From NCBI GenBank assembly GCA_963836005.1, contig CAWIHS010000004.1, positions 434,001 to 498,000 on the forward strand: a DNA stretch of 64,000 nt, read 5' to 3'. Shown piece by piece: positions 1 to 8,393 of this stretch. How positions within the stretch are numbered: position 1 is the stretch's first letter; each line of letters opens with the position of its first letter. Below the pieces are notes generated by a model, which had not been told where the DNA came from, made no database searches, and saw only the letters and a list, made by a program, of their open reading frames with translations. The stretch comes from CAWIHS01 sp963836005 (GTDB lineage: Bacteria; Pseudomonadota; Gammaproteobacteria; GRL18). Position numbers and translations under genes: made by a program.

Positions 1-99
1 TTGAGAATCATGCTTTCACGGTGTAACTTCGTTTAAGCGGTAAAACTTTAGCGGCGAATACACCGTGAGCAAATAAGCAGGGTCCCTTTTGTTAAATCT
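1..99. other. Intergenic stretch with a long inverted repeat
   Basis: No gene is visible before the aminotransferase stop codon. A perfect 10-bp inverted repeat (TCACGGTGTA at 16-25, TACACCGTGA at 59-68) brackets a 33-nt spacer. It could be the 3' end of a structured RNA or a protein-binding palindrome. No U-tract follows on either strand, so I do not call it a terminator. Confidence 0.35.
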
Positions 100-1284
100 T
101 CAGGCAAAAAGTTTTTGCAGACGCGTCAGAGCTTCGCGCAGGTTTTCCATACTGGTCGCAAACGACAGGCGCATATAGCCCGGAGCGCCGAATGCAGAAC
201 CCGGTACCAGCGCGACTTCAGCTTCACTGAGAATATAATCACAAAGATCTACATCATTTTTGATGTGTTCCATCCGATCAATGATTTTCTGCACGTTTGG
301 GAAACTATAAAATGCTCCCTGAGAAGGCAGGGCATTGCAGCCGGGAATACTGTTAAGTGTTGCAACGACATAATCATGGCGCTGTTTGAAGGCTTTTAAC
401 ATGGTTTGAATACAGTTTTGATCGCCATTGAGCGCTTCTATGGTCGCTGCCTGCGAAATAGAACAGGGATTAGATGTACTTTGCGACTGTATTTTGGTCA
501 TCGCTGCAATTAGCGTCTGCGGCCCTGCTGCATATCCGATCCGCCAGCCAGTCATGGAATAAGCCTTGCTGACACCGTTCATGGTCACTATCTGGTCGTA
601 TAATTGCGGGCAGACTTCAGCCAGGGTGCAAAAAGGCTCAGCTGACCAGATGATATGTTCATACATGTCATCGCTGGCGATAATGATCTGCGGATAATTT
701 TTCAGCACATCACCTAAAGCTTCTAATTCTGCACGGCTGTAGGTGACCCCGGTAGGATTTGAAGGGCTGTTCAGAACCAGCAAGCGAGTGTTTTTGGTAA
801 TGCTGGCAGTTAATTGATCCGGCGTTACCTTGAAGTTTTGCTCAATGCCTGTTTCAATGATAACGGGTGTGGCATCAGCCAGTATGACCATATCTGGATA
901 AGAAACCCAATAGGGGGCAGGGATGATCACCTCGTCACCCTCATTTAACATTGCCTGGCAGAGGTTATAGAAACTTTGCTTGCCGCCACTGGATACCAGT
1001 ACCTGTTCCGCTGAATAGTGCAGCTTGTTATCCCGTTTAAACTTGGCACATATAGCCTGTCTTAATTCCGGAGTACCTGCAACTGCAGTGTATTTGGTGA
1101 AGCCACTGTTAATTGCCTCGATTGCTGCAGCTTTGATATGATCCGGTGTGTCAAAATCAGGCTCGCCGGCTCCAAGGCCAATAATATCTTTGCCTTCAGC
1201 ACGTAATGCTTTTGCCCTGGCAGTAATTGCCAGAGTTGCAGAAGGTTTAATTGCCTGTACTCGATGTGATAGTTGTATAGCCAA
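100..1284 (-). CDS. aspC: Class I pyridoxal-phosphate aminotransferase (aspartate aminotransferase type)
   Basis: A 394-residue fold-type I aminotransferase, expected to interconvert aspartate and oxaloacetate with glutamate and 2-oxoglutarate in the cytoplasm. Visible signatures in order: SSGGKQ near residue 98, NSPSNPTG at 172-179 (cofactor and substrate pocket), SDDMYEH with Asp205 as the pyridine-nitrogen partner, and SKAYSMTGWRIGY with Lys240 as the Schiff-base lysine. A late PGYMRLSFA supplies the carboxylate-binding arginine. This pattern and the length fit the prokaryotic subgroup Ib enzymes (AatA) rather than E. coli AspC, so the symbol is loose. The start is TTG, chosen because GAGG lies 8 nt upstream and MAIQLSHRV matches the usual N-terminus. 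It is divergent from uvrB. Substrate specificity cannot be read from sequence alone. Confidence 0.9.
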   Translation of the reverse strand: MAIQLSHRVQAIKPSATLAITARAKALRAEGKDIIGLGAGEPDFDTPDHIKAAAIEAINSGFTKYTAVAGTPELRQAICAKFKRDNKLHYSAEQVLVSSGGKQSFYNLCQAMLNEGDEVIIPAPYWVSYPDMVILADATPVIIETGIEQNFKVTPDQLTASITKNTRLLVLNSPSNPTGVTYSRAELEALGDVLKNYPQIIIASDDMYEHIIWSAEPFCTLAEVCPQLYDQIVTMNGVSKAYSMTGWRIGYAAGPQTLIAAMTKIQSQSTSNPCSISQAATIEALNGDQNCIQTMLKAFKQRHDYVVATLNSIPGCNALPSQGAFYSFPNVQKIIDRMEHIKNDVDLCDYILSEAEVALVPGSAFGAPGYMRLSFATSMENLREALTRLQKLFA

Positions 1285-1404
1285 GTGAAGTGCCTCAAGC
1301 TTAGAAATTCGGATTCAATCCATATTAGTGTTATTAGCGGTCAATATTAGCATATTAACGGCTTAAGGACAGTAGAGAAAAGTCATACAAAGGATTAAAT
1401 TTAC

Positions 1405-3411
1405 ATGACCAAGCAATTTGAACTGGTCTCGTCATTCAAACCTGCGGGCGATCAGCCTGAAGCCATCAGGACATTGATCGAAGGTGTCGATCACGGTGAA
1501 GCTGCCATGACCCTGCTGGGTGTTACGGGTTCAGGTAAAACTTTTACCATGGCCAATGTTATCAGTAAGCTGCAACGTCCGACACTTATTCTGGCACCGA
1601 ATAAAACACTCGCAGCTCAGCTTTATGGTGAAATGAAGGAATTTTTTCCATTCAATTCGGTTGAGTATTTTGTTTCCTATTATGACTACTATCAGCCTGA
1701 AGCTTATGTTGCCGCTTCGGATACTTATATTGAGAAAGATGCATCCATAAACGAACATATCGAACAAATGCGTTTGTCGGCAACCAAAGCTCTGTTTGAA
1801 CGCAAGGACACCATTATCGTGGCATCGGTTTCCTGTATCTACGGTTTGGGTGATCCCGAGTCCTACCTGAAAATGCTTTTACATGTTGTTAAAGGGGATA
1901 TCATTGATCAACGCACTATTTTAAGGCGTCTGGCAGAACTTCAATATAAGCGCAATGATGTCGAGTTGCATCGCGCCACCTATCGGGTTCGTGGCGACGT
2001 CATTGATATCTATCCCGCTGACTCTGACAGTGAAGCGGTCAGGATCGAATTGTTTGATGATGAGGTCGATTCGCTGAGTTATTTTGATCCACTGACTGGC
2101 GAAGTTCTGCGTCGAGTTCCCAGACTGACGATTTACCCCAAAACCCATTACGTGACTCCCAGAGAAACTCTGCTTAATGCCGTAGAACATATTAAAGGGG
2201 AGTTAAAAGAACGTCTGGAGCAGCTGCGTTCACTGGATAAACTGGTGGAAGCACAACGATTGGAGCAGAGAACCCAGCTGGATCTGGAGATGATACTTGA
2301 ATTGGGTTATTGCTCCGGCATTGAAAATTATTCACGTTATTTATCTGGTAGAAACGAGGGTGAAGCCCCGCCAACATTTTTTGACTACTTGCCTGATGAT
2401 GCGTTACTGTTCATTGATGAAAGTCATGTTACTATACCTCAGATCGGTGCCATGTATAAAGGTGATCGCTCGCGCAAACAAAATTTGGTCGAGTATGGTT
2501 TCAGGCTGCCGTCTGCAATGGATAATCGACCCCTGAAATTTGCAGAATTTGAACGTCTGGCGCCACAATCAATTTATATTTCAGCGACTCCCAGCAACTA
2601 TGAAAAAGAACATTCCGGGCAGGTGGCTGAACAGGTTGTCAGGCCTACCGGGCTCATTGATCCGATCATTGAAATCCGTCCTGCCAGCACGCAGGTAGAC
2701 GATTTACTGTCAGAAATCAGAAGACGGGTAGAAAATAAAGATCGTGTGCTGGTGACCACTCTGACCAAACGTATGGCTGAAGATCTAACCGACTTTTATC
2801 TTGAGCATGGAGTACAGGTGCGATATCTACATTCTGACATCGATACTGTTGAACGGGTAGAAATTATCCGCGATCTGCGCCTGGGAGAATTTGATGTACT
2901 GGTAGGAATCAATCTGTTGCGAGAAGGACTTGATATACCGGAAGTTTCATTGGTGGCCATTCTTGATGCAGATAAAGAGGGCTTTCTTCGTTCAGAACGT
3001 TCTCTGATCCAGACCATTGGCCGTGCGGCCAGAAACATTCAGGGCAGGGCAGTACTCTATGCAGATAAAATCACTGGTTCGATGCAGCGAGCGATAAAGG
3101 AAACTGAACGCAGGCGTCACAAACAGCTGGCCTTTAATGAAGCCCATGGCATCACACCCAGAGGGATCAAGAAATCAGTTAAAGATATTCTTGAGGCCAG
3201 CATCCCTGGTGCGGGAAGAGCGGTTGCTGCAAGAAGAAGAATTGCAGAAGATACAGGAAAATACATCACCCTGTCACCCAAAGAGCTGGAGAAAAAAATT
3301 CAGGAAATGGAACACCAAATGTATACGCATGCACAAAATATGGAATTTGAAGAAGCTGCCAGACTCAGAGATGAGATTAAAAGTCTGCAGGATCGCTATC
3401 TGCAGCTCTGA
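1405..3411 (+). CDS. uvrB: Excinuclease ABC subunit UvrB
   Basis: UvrB is the damage-verifying helicase-like subunit of nucleotide excision repair; it is loaded by UvrA and recruits UvrC. The 668-residue length is normal. Walker A GVTGSGKT is at 39-46, the DNA-inserting beta-hairpin SYYDYYQPEAY at 91-101, the Walker B variant DESH at 338-341, helicase motif INLLREGLD from about residue 502, and the C-terminal UVR coiled coil that binds UvrC is at about 630-665. The ATG follows an AAAGGA ribosome-binding site. I see no convincing LexA box in the 120 bp upstream, so SOS control is not supported here. No neighbouring gene is co-oriented closely enough to form an operon. Identity is very secure. 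Confidence 0.98.
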   Translation: MTKQFELVSSFKPAGDQPEAIRTLIEGVDHGEAAMTLLGVTGSGKTFTMANVISKLQRPTLILAPNKTLAAQLYGEMKEFFPFNSVEYFVSYYDYYQPEAYVAASDTYIEKDASINEHIEQMRLSATKALFERKDTIIVASVSCIYGLGDPESYLKMLLHVVKGDIIDQRTILRRLAELQYKRNDVELHRATYRVRGDVIDIYPADSDSEAVRIELFDDEVDSLSYFDPLTGEVLRRVPRLTIYPKTHYVTPRETLLNAVEHIKGELKERLEQLRSLDKLVEAQRLEQRTQLDLEMILELGYCSGIENYSRYLSGRNEGEAPPTFFDYLPDDALLFIDESHVTIPQIGAMYKGDRSRKQNLVEYGFRLPSAMDNRPLKFAEFERLAPQSIYISATPSNYEKEHSGQVAEQVVRPTGLIDPIIEIRPASTQVDDLLSEIRRRVENKDRVLVTTLTKRMAEDLTDFYLEHGVQVRYLHSDIDTVERVEIIRDLRLGEFDVLVGINLLREGLDIPEVSLVAILDADKEGFLRSERSLIQTIGRAARNIQGRAVLYADKITGSMQRAIKETERRRHKQLAFNEAHGITPRGIKKSVKDILEASIPGAGRAVAARRRIAEDTGKYITLSPKELEKKIQEMEHQMYTHAQNMEFEEAARLRDEIKSLQDRYLQL

Positions 3412-3563
3412 TTATTTGTAGCAGATTAGTCAGAAAAACCTGCTATGGGTCAAATAAAAAACTAAAATCGCCATAAAATGCTTGCCAAAATGCAGCTTAC
3501 TTTGTATCATACGCACAACTTTTTAACATCTATTAATGATTTCAAAAGTTGTCATTTCAATTT

Positions 3564-3640
3564 AGGCGCGTAGCTCAGTTGGTTAGAGCACCACCTTGAC
3601 ATGGTGGGGGTCGGTAGTTCGAATCTACTCGCGCCTACCA
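3564..3640 (+). tRNA. tRNA-Val (anticodon GAC)
   Basis: A 77-nt cloverleaf can be drawn. The acceptor arm AGGCGCG pairs with CGCGCCT, the D arm is GCTC...GAGC, and the anticodon stem CCACC/GGTGG closes the loop TTGACAT with anticodon GAC. The T arm contains TTCGAAT. The CCA end is encoded. The anticodon arm is identical to that of E. coli tRNA-Val(GAC). It stands alone, not in a tRNA cluster, and mobile-element debris begins about 300 bp downstream. Confidence 0.97.
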
Positions 3641-3670
3641 ATAACTTAAGCAAAAACAACAAGTTATTGG
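3638..3670 (+). terminator. Perfect stem-loop overlapping the tRNA CCA end
   Basis: CCAATAACTT at 3638-3647 pairs perfectly with AAGTTATTGG at 3661-3670 across a 13-nt loop. The 5' arm includes the tRNA's CCA. No T-run follows, so it is not a canonical intrinsic terminator. It may act in 3'-end processing, as a weak terminator, or mark a past insertion edge. Confidence 0.45.
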
Positions 3671-3760
3671 CCTTCAGATCCCCTAGTAATCCAGTAGGAA
3701 TTTAACTTAAAATATTTGTAAAACATTACTGAATCATTTTTTTTGGTGCTATAATATTGC

Positions 3761-4405
3761 ATGGATGAAATGAGTCTTCGCATAGAAAAAGCCCTGCCGA
3801 TAGTTTACGGCTATCTGAAACGGCATAGAGTCCCGCTTGAATTAGTCGAAGAGCGAATACAATCCCTCCGCATCAGCCTCTGGAAAACCATCTTAAAACA
3901 GGAAGCCACGCATCAGGGCTTGTTTGCTGAAGGTTTAATTGAAAATATTGAATTATCGTAACTATTCAGCGTATTTTAGATTTATACGTAAGTTCTTGAT
4001 ATCAGGTGTTTGCGTAAGGCAGATAATTGCTTCTGTATAATCTGCATTCCCTACATGACCGCCATGGATGGTGGAAATGCATGCGAGAGGCAGGAGCCGA
4101 AGTCGTCCCTGTAGGTCAAGTGTATGTGGCATGGATGCCACATTCAAGCCTGCATGGACGTATTTACGGCGTCTTCTGGGCAGGTAATAGCTCCATGCAT
4201 AACCTGCATTTCCCACATCCATGTGGGGCAGCAAATTCCTGGTGTCAAGGACGTTTTCAAAATTACGCTGAATAGTTACGAATTATCTTCCATTAAATTG
4301 GATAAATCCGCTGTTATCATGCGTCTGGTGTCCAGTATCAGCGAGGGTGACGACGGCAATGAGGTATTGACAGGCCCGTTGCTCCTGGCTGGCGTTGCAC
4401 ACTGA
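3761..4405 (+). pseudogene. Small unrecognised reading frame split by a MITE
   Basis: The frame starts at ATG 3761 and reads 66 codons (MDEMSLRIEKALPIVYGYL...) before stopping inside the left end of an inserted element. The element (3958-4279) is flanked by the 8-bp duplication GAATTATC. Deleting the element plus one GAATTATC copy joins 3957 to 4288 in frame, and the product continues to TGA 4403-4405, giving 104 residues. I do not recognise the protein; the N-terminal half is predicted helical with mixed charge. The last ~23 codons run into sequence also read on the other strand by an IS66 fragment, so the true original C-terminus is uncertain. No good ribosome-binding site precedes the ATG. 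Confidence 0.5.
3958..4279. mobile_element. MITE family 1, copy A (322 bp)
   Basis: Perfect 16-bp terminal inverted repeats GTAACTATTCAGCGTA (3958-3973) and its complement (4264-4279). An exact 8-bp target duplication GAATTATC lies at 3950-3957 and 4280-4287. It encodes no transposase. The interior includes a conserved module at 4018-4108 with nested palindromes such as CCATGGATGG. GTAA termini with 8-bp duplications are typical of the IS66 family, and an IS66 fragment starts less than 60 bp away. Mobilisation in trans by an IS66-type transposase is therefore a reasonable inference. This copy is inverted relative to the 19.4-kb copy. Confidence 0.9.
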
Positions 4406-4688
4406 CCGGGATAAAGTTTGCACGTTCTGCCGTTGATGACTCTTGCGCCTGCTGCTGAAATTTCTGATACCAGTAACCAAAACGGTGATAATTTAATGCA
4501 TGCTGCTCACAACAGGCTGTGCGGGTTTGGCCAGATGTTTCCCAGTTCTTGATTTGCTCCTGCCAGTAGGCGCCCAGGGCTTCTGATTCAGCTTTGTTTG
4601 TCATGTTTTTCTCCTGTGGGTTTACAATGGAGAAAGTATATTGACCAGGTAAGAAATGAATAAAAGATGTCGATTCTAGGGCGCTTAC
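4338..4688 (-). mobile_element. IS66-family fragment: left end plus TnpA-like accessory gene
   Basis: Read on the minus strand, GTAAGCGCCC at 4688-4679 looks like an IS66 left terminus. It is followed by a ribosome-binding site AGGAG and ATG at 4604. The 88-codon product (MTNKAESEALGAYWQEQI...) has the IS66 accessory-protein (TnpA) pattern: a W-x-x-Q-I-x-x-W motif, a small zinc-like C-C-x-x-H stretch, and F-x-Y-W-x-x-K followed by FIPV. After FIPVSV the family usually continues with a beta-rich tail; here it runs into unrelated residues and stops at 4338, so it is truncated or shifted. The tnpB and tnpC (DDE transposase) genes are absent. It sits between a MITE with similar termini and an IS91-like remnant. 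Confidence 0.7.
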
Positions 4689-4689
4689 C

Positions 4690-4908
4690 ATAGAGAATAA
4701 GCCAAAGCGCCCACCGAATCGATATTTATGGGCAATGCTTCTGGCCAGAATCTATCACCTGTTTCCTTTGTTATGTCCTGAGTGTGGTGCCGAAATGCGT
4801 GTTATCGCTGTCATTCAGGACAAACCGGTTATCAACAAGATACTGAGATCTATGGGTGAAGCAACCGAGCCACCTTCCTTATCGCCAGCAAGAGGGCCAT
4901 GCCGGCTC
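4690..4908 (+). pseudogene. IS91-like transposase, C-terminal fragment
   Basis: The plus strand reads KRPPNRYLWAMLLARIYHLF, then PLLCPECGAEMRVIAVI, then GEATEPPSLSPARGP. This is the conserved C-terminal block of IS91-type (Y2 rolling-circle) transposases, with the CPxCG zinc-like pair. The catalytic N-terminal region is missing. The reading departs from the family after PARGP near 4905, where GC-rich foreign sequence begins. A second, inverted piece of the same family lies at 6984-7456, so the secreted-protein gene between them is bracketed by remnants. Confidence 0.75.
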
Positions 4909-4960
4909 AACTTGCGCTTTCCTTTCCTGCTGTTTTCTCAGAATACGGCCGCTCCGGCCC

Positions 4961-6838
4961 CTACTGTTCCTGGCATGAGATGGAGAGATACGTAAATTCA
5001 TTACAATCGTAACCGACCCAGGTCAGTCCCTCGGTAGGTCTGCTTGCGACCAGGGAATCGATGAGGCGGCATGCGGCCGTGCCTTCTTCAGACCGTCCGC
5101 TGATGATTTCGGTAAATTGATCCCTCTCCAAGGGAATACTGTCGTGGCCGCCGGTCATGGCCCGAAGAGTGACCCCGCCCCGACTGTGCGAAAGAGATGC
5201 ATCGATGTCCGACGCCGTCAGCGAATCAGGGTCGATCCGCATATTCAAATGCCCGGTAAAGGTATCATCAGCCGGGGTGTAGGCCGAATCATCAATGCTG
5301 CCCGTCAACTGGGTGCCGTCCAGGGTTCCCCTCGCCACAAAGGAATAACTGTCGCCGTAGATCACCGGGGGAAGATTGGGGTCTGCGTACATGTAGGTTG
5401 CAGAAACGTGCTCGAGGCCCACCCAACAGGCATACGCAGGACCGGGCTCGATCTGAATGTCGAGGGGACTTGAGTTAGCATGGGTTCCATTGCTTCTGTC
5501 CACAACCCGGGCGATAAGCTGGTAGGTCTTCGGCTCGGTGAAACTGTGCTCGGCGGACTGGGAGGATCCCAGGACATTGGCAAAGAGTTCCGGGGGCGGG
5601 AGATCCCCCCAGTAAAAGTAAAAGTCAAAAGGCCCGGTTCCGTCGGTGACCAGGGCGGTAAAGCTCCGCTCCAGGTCCAGGGACCGTGCCGAGACTACAG
5701 CCTTGTGCTTGACCGTGGCGTCGGCGCTGAGTTCCACTTTCATCGGCGAGAGGCTCTTTTTCAGGTTGCAGATTTGCCCGATAGGACCCGCCGGTGCGAT
5801 CACCGACTTTTCATTGTCCGGATAGCGTAACACCGGAACGATCTTCTGCAGTGATTCAACCATGATCCAATAGACACCATCTTTACCATACACAACGAGA
5901 TGTTCTGCAATCTGGCGAGGGGAATAGCCGGTTACCAGTAAACTCAGCACAAGGGACAAGTTGTTTAAGTCTGCCCTTTTCTCTAGTGTGTCCGCCTTTC
6001 CTACCGCCGTCTTTATTCTCTCAATGAGTGCAAGGATTCGAGCCAGTTCGTCACCTGTGGGATCCTCAATTTTCAATAGCAAGGCCATGGTCTCGACCTC
6101 TTCCAGTTCCAGGCCAGTGAAGATATCCGGGGATGGACCTGCCGGCTCAATAAGCCCCTCCAGAAATCCGTATATGGCGCCGTTGCCCCGAAGGTGTCCG
6201 GCCATGGACGCCGCCACGATCTGTTCCAGGGAGTAGCCCTTATCGAGCGCCAGCCAGAGCGCCTGGAATCCCTGGTCCTGACCCAGGGTGCCAATTATTC
6301 CGGCCTCCACTTCCTGGAGGCTCAAGCCGGGTACCAGGAAACTCGTCACCCACAGGTAGACGGCTTCGAGGCTGTTCGCAGGGGTCACCGCCAGATAGAG
6401 CGTGTACACTCCAGGAGGAAGTGCGGCAACAGGAATTCCGCCCTCAAAAAAGTTCTCCTCTACGGGGACGGAAACCTCGACTTTCCACGGCAGAATCCCT
6501 GCCTGAGAGACAGGGTACAGCCCTCCGTCTGATGTGAACATAAACAGCTCCCCGGGGACGAAGGAGGCCTGAAGCCCGAGATAGACGTCCACGGGATCAT
6601 CGCATTCATGCAGTCCGATGTGGAGGTTGAAGTTGTCGCCTCCTTCGGCAACCTTGCCCACCGTCACGGGCCGGGCCTGAGACGGATCATCCGACAGCAA
6701 GGGCAGTTTCAGTGCTTCGTATTCAACCATCTGTGAAGTGCCGGGAACCGGCATGGCTCCAAGAACCAAAGATGTCCAGGCGGCAATAAGAGCCGCCGCA
6801 GCTGCCAGCGATATTCGGAAACGGGGCCGCATGTCCAT
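4961..6838 (-). CDS. Secreted PKD-domain-containing protein of unknown function
   Basis: The chosen start is ATG 6838, because AGAGGA lies about 5 nt upstream and the product opens with a basic n-region and hydrophobic stretch (RPRFRISLAAAAALIAAW), a clear signal peptide. The open frame extends further upstream to 6943 but that part looks non-coding. The ~625-residue product is exported. Residues ~120-180 resemble a beta-sandwich, the middle (~200-360) is helical, and a PKD-like segment near 430-510 contains a variant of the Y-x-W-G-D core and a family-like Y-x-L-x-A-R-V-V-D strand. The C-terminal ~120 residues carry paired cysteines. Base composition is visibly richer in G+C than the flanks and the gene is bracketed by IS91-like fragments, so acquisition by transfer is likely. 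I do not recognise a specific family. Confidence 0.75.
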   Translation of the reverse strand: MDMRPRFRISLAAAAALIAAWTSLVLGAMPVPGTSQMVEYEALKLPLLSDDPSQARPVTVGKVAEGGDNFNLHIGLHECDDPVDVYLGLQASFVPGELFMFTSDGGLYPVSQAGILPWKVEVSVPVEENFFEGGIPVAALPPGVYTLYLAVTPANSLEAVYLWVTSFLVPGLSLQEVEAGIIGTLGQDQGFQALWLALDKGYSLEQIVAASMAGHLRGNGAIYGFLEGLIEPAGPSPDIFTGLELEEVETMALLLKIEDPTGDELARILALIERIKTAVGKADTLEKRADLNNLSLVLSLLVTGYSPRQIAEHLVVYGKDGVYWIMVESLQKIVPVLRYPDNEKSVIAPAGPIGQICNLKKSLSPMKVELSADATVKHKAVVSARSLDLERSFTALVTDGTGPFDFYFYWGDLPPPELFANVLGSSQSAEHSFTEPKTYQLIARVVDRSNGTHANSSPLDIQIEPGPAYACWVGLEHVSATYMYADPNLPPVIYGDSYSFVARGTLDGTQLTGSIDDSAYTPADDTFTGHLNMRIDPDSLTASDIDASLSHSRGGVTLRAMTGGHDSIPLERDQFTEIISGRSEEGTAACRLIDSLVASRPTEGLTWVGYDCNEFTYLSISCQEQ

Positions 6839-6983
6839 GACGTCCTCTCTGCATTGGGTGATAGGAAATCGCTTTCCAGGGATTAGGGAGCAGGTTGATC
6901 CGGAACCGGTGAATTGTGGGCCCAAAATTTCCTCAGACTCCATCTATCCCAACTCCTATAACATGAAACTGGTGTATCAAGGA

Positions 6984-7456
6984 TAGGAAATTCAACGGCA
7001 CTTTTCAATCAATAAATCGGAGATATAGCATTTTTTTGTATTTTGGATTAGTGAATGGGTGCTATAAAGTCCAGAGAAAATAACTCAAATAGCTGAAAAA
7101 GGTCGTTTTGGGAGCATTTCCCTGATTTTGAGTTATAAAGAGCCTACTCACAAATTCAGAAAATTTTAGTATGGTTTAAAATTGGTGCGGTATTGGAATA
7201 TTCACCATGATACACATTGATTGAACTCGAAATCTGGCATAGATTGTTTGCTGTCATTAACAGATGCATCCTGGTTGTAATCATCCCAGCTCGGTGGCCC
7301 TCGCGCTGGCGATAAGGAAGGTGGCTCGGTTGCTTCTCCTACCGCTCCCAAAATTTTGTTGATAACCGGTTTGTCCTGAATGACGGCTATGACCTGCATT
7401 TCTGCTTCACATTCCGGGCACAATATCGTAACAGACGTTCCAGACCCAAATCTCAA
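6984..7456 (-). mobile_element. IS91-like remnant: transposase C-terminus and element end
   Basis: On the minus strand, 7456 to 7202 encodes CPECEAEMQVIAVIQDKP, the GEATEPPSLSPARGPP block, and the family's terminal FNQCVSW followed by TGA. Beyond the stop, 7201 to about 6984 is an AT-rich terminal region ending in AGGATAGGAAATTCAA. The same ending recurs near 41,020 and 42,595, which defines the element's 3' boundary. The N-terminal half is lost and replaced at 7456 by an integrase-type transposase remnant on the other strand. Confidence 0.75.
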
Positions 7457-8190
7457 CGATTGGCGAACGACGCAAACCGCAACCCAATGGACAGCCTGGT
7501 TATATTCGTATTGATACGGTTCATCAGGGCGATCTGGATAATAAAAAAGGCGTTTATCATATCAATGCGATGGATGAAGAAACACAGTTTGAAGTGGTCG
7601 GTACGGTAGAAAAAATCAGCGAACAATACCTCATTCCAATACTGGAACAAATGCTCGAAACGTTCCCATTTAAGATCATTAGTTTTCATTCTGACAATGA
7701 CAGTGAATACATTAATCAAAACGTCGCAAAGTTATTAAAGAAGTTACTTGTTGAGATTACAAAATCACGTTCTCGACATTCAAATGACAACGCATTGGCA
7801 GAAAGTAAAAACGCTTCTGTCGTCAGGAAAGTGATTGGATATAGACATATTCCTCAAAAGTGGGCGGGACTCATTAATGAATTCAACAAGCAACATCTTA
7901 ATCCACACGTTAATGACCATAGGCCCTGTTTCTGTCTGTAAGTTGTCACGGATATAAGAGGGAAACAACAAAAAAAGTATCCTTACAAATCCATGATGAG
8001 ACCCTATGATAAATTAAAATCTTTGCCTGAAAGTGAAAAATATTTGAAGGAGGGAGTGACTTTTGAAATAATGGAAAAAATGGCTTTTCCAATGACCGAT
8101 AATCAATCGGCTGATAGGCTTCAGAAAGTTCGTCAGTCACTGTTTAAAACTATCGATGAACGAGAATTAAACGCAAGCGTCTCTCCGTAA
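7456..8190 (+). pseudogene. Integrase-core (DDE) transposase, 5'-truncated with an internal stop
   Basis: The plus strand reads GERRKPQPNGQPGYIRIDTV with the first catalytic Asp in RIDTVHQGD, then FHSDNDSEY (second Asp) and LAESKN (Glu). This is the rve/integrase catalytic core of IS481-like elements. The N-terminal helix-turn-helix region is missing, cut at the junction with an IS91 remnant. A TAA at 7939-7941, in the HRPCF region, interrupts the frame. The same frame then resumes and encodes DIRGKQQKKYPYKSM, the normal family continuation, to 8190. It is a dead element. The usual glycine of HSDNGSEY is Asp here. Confidence 0.8.
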
Positions 8191-8393
8191 GGGGCAGACC
8201 TGGGGATATGTGGATAAGGCTACTACCGAGATCAGAATTACACCTCGTTCTGACTCATTTCAGTATTGGAAAATACTTTCTCTGGTAATCATGTTTTGCC
8301 GTGTTGGCGGGTGCTAAAAACAAGCTTCGGCATTTACCTGCCATGCTAACATTGGATCACACGAAATACTCTAACTAAAGCCAGCGATAACAT

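Noticed and set aside
1340..1404. Possible LexA box upstream of uvrB
   Set aside because: No CTG-N10-CAG palindrome of acceptable quality was found in the gap.
3962..4275. Several 80-93-residue open frames inside the MITE at 4.0-4.3 kb (e.g. one ending in CQGRFQNYAE)
   Set aside because: They lie entirely within a repeated non-coding element, recur on either strand at other copies, and lack start signals. Similar open frames at 19.4, 54.5, 59.8 and 62.2 kb are rejected for the same reason.
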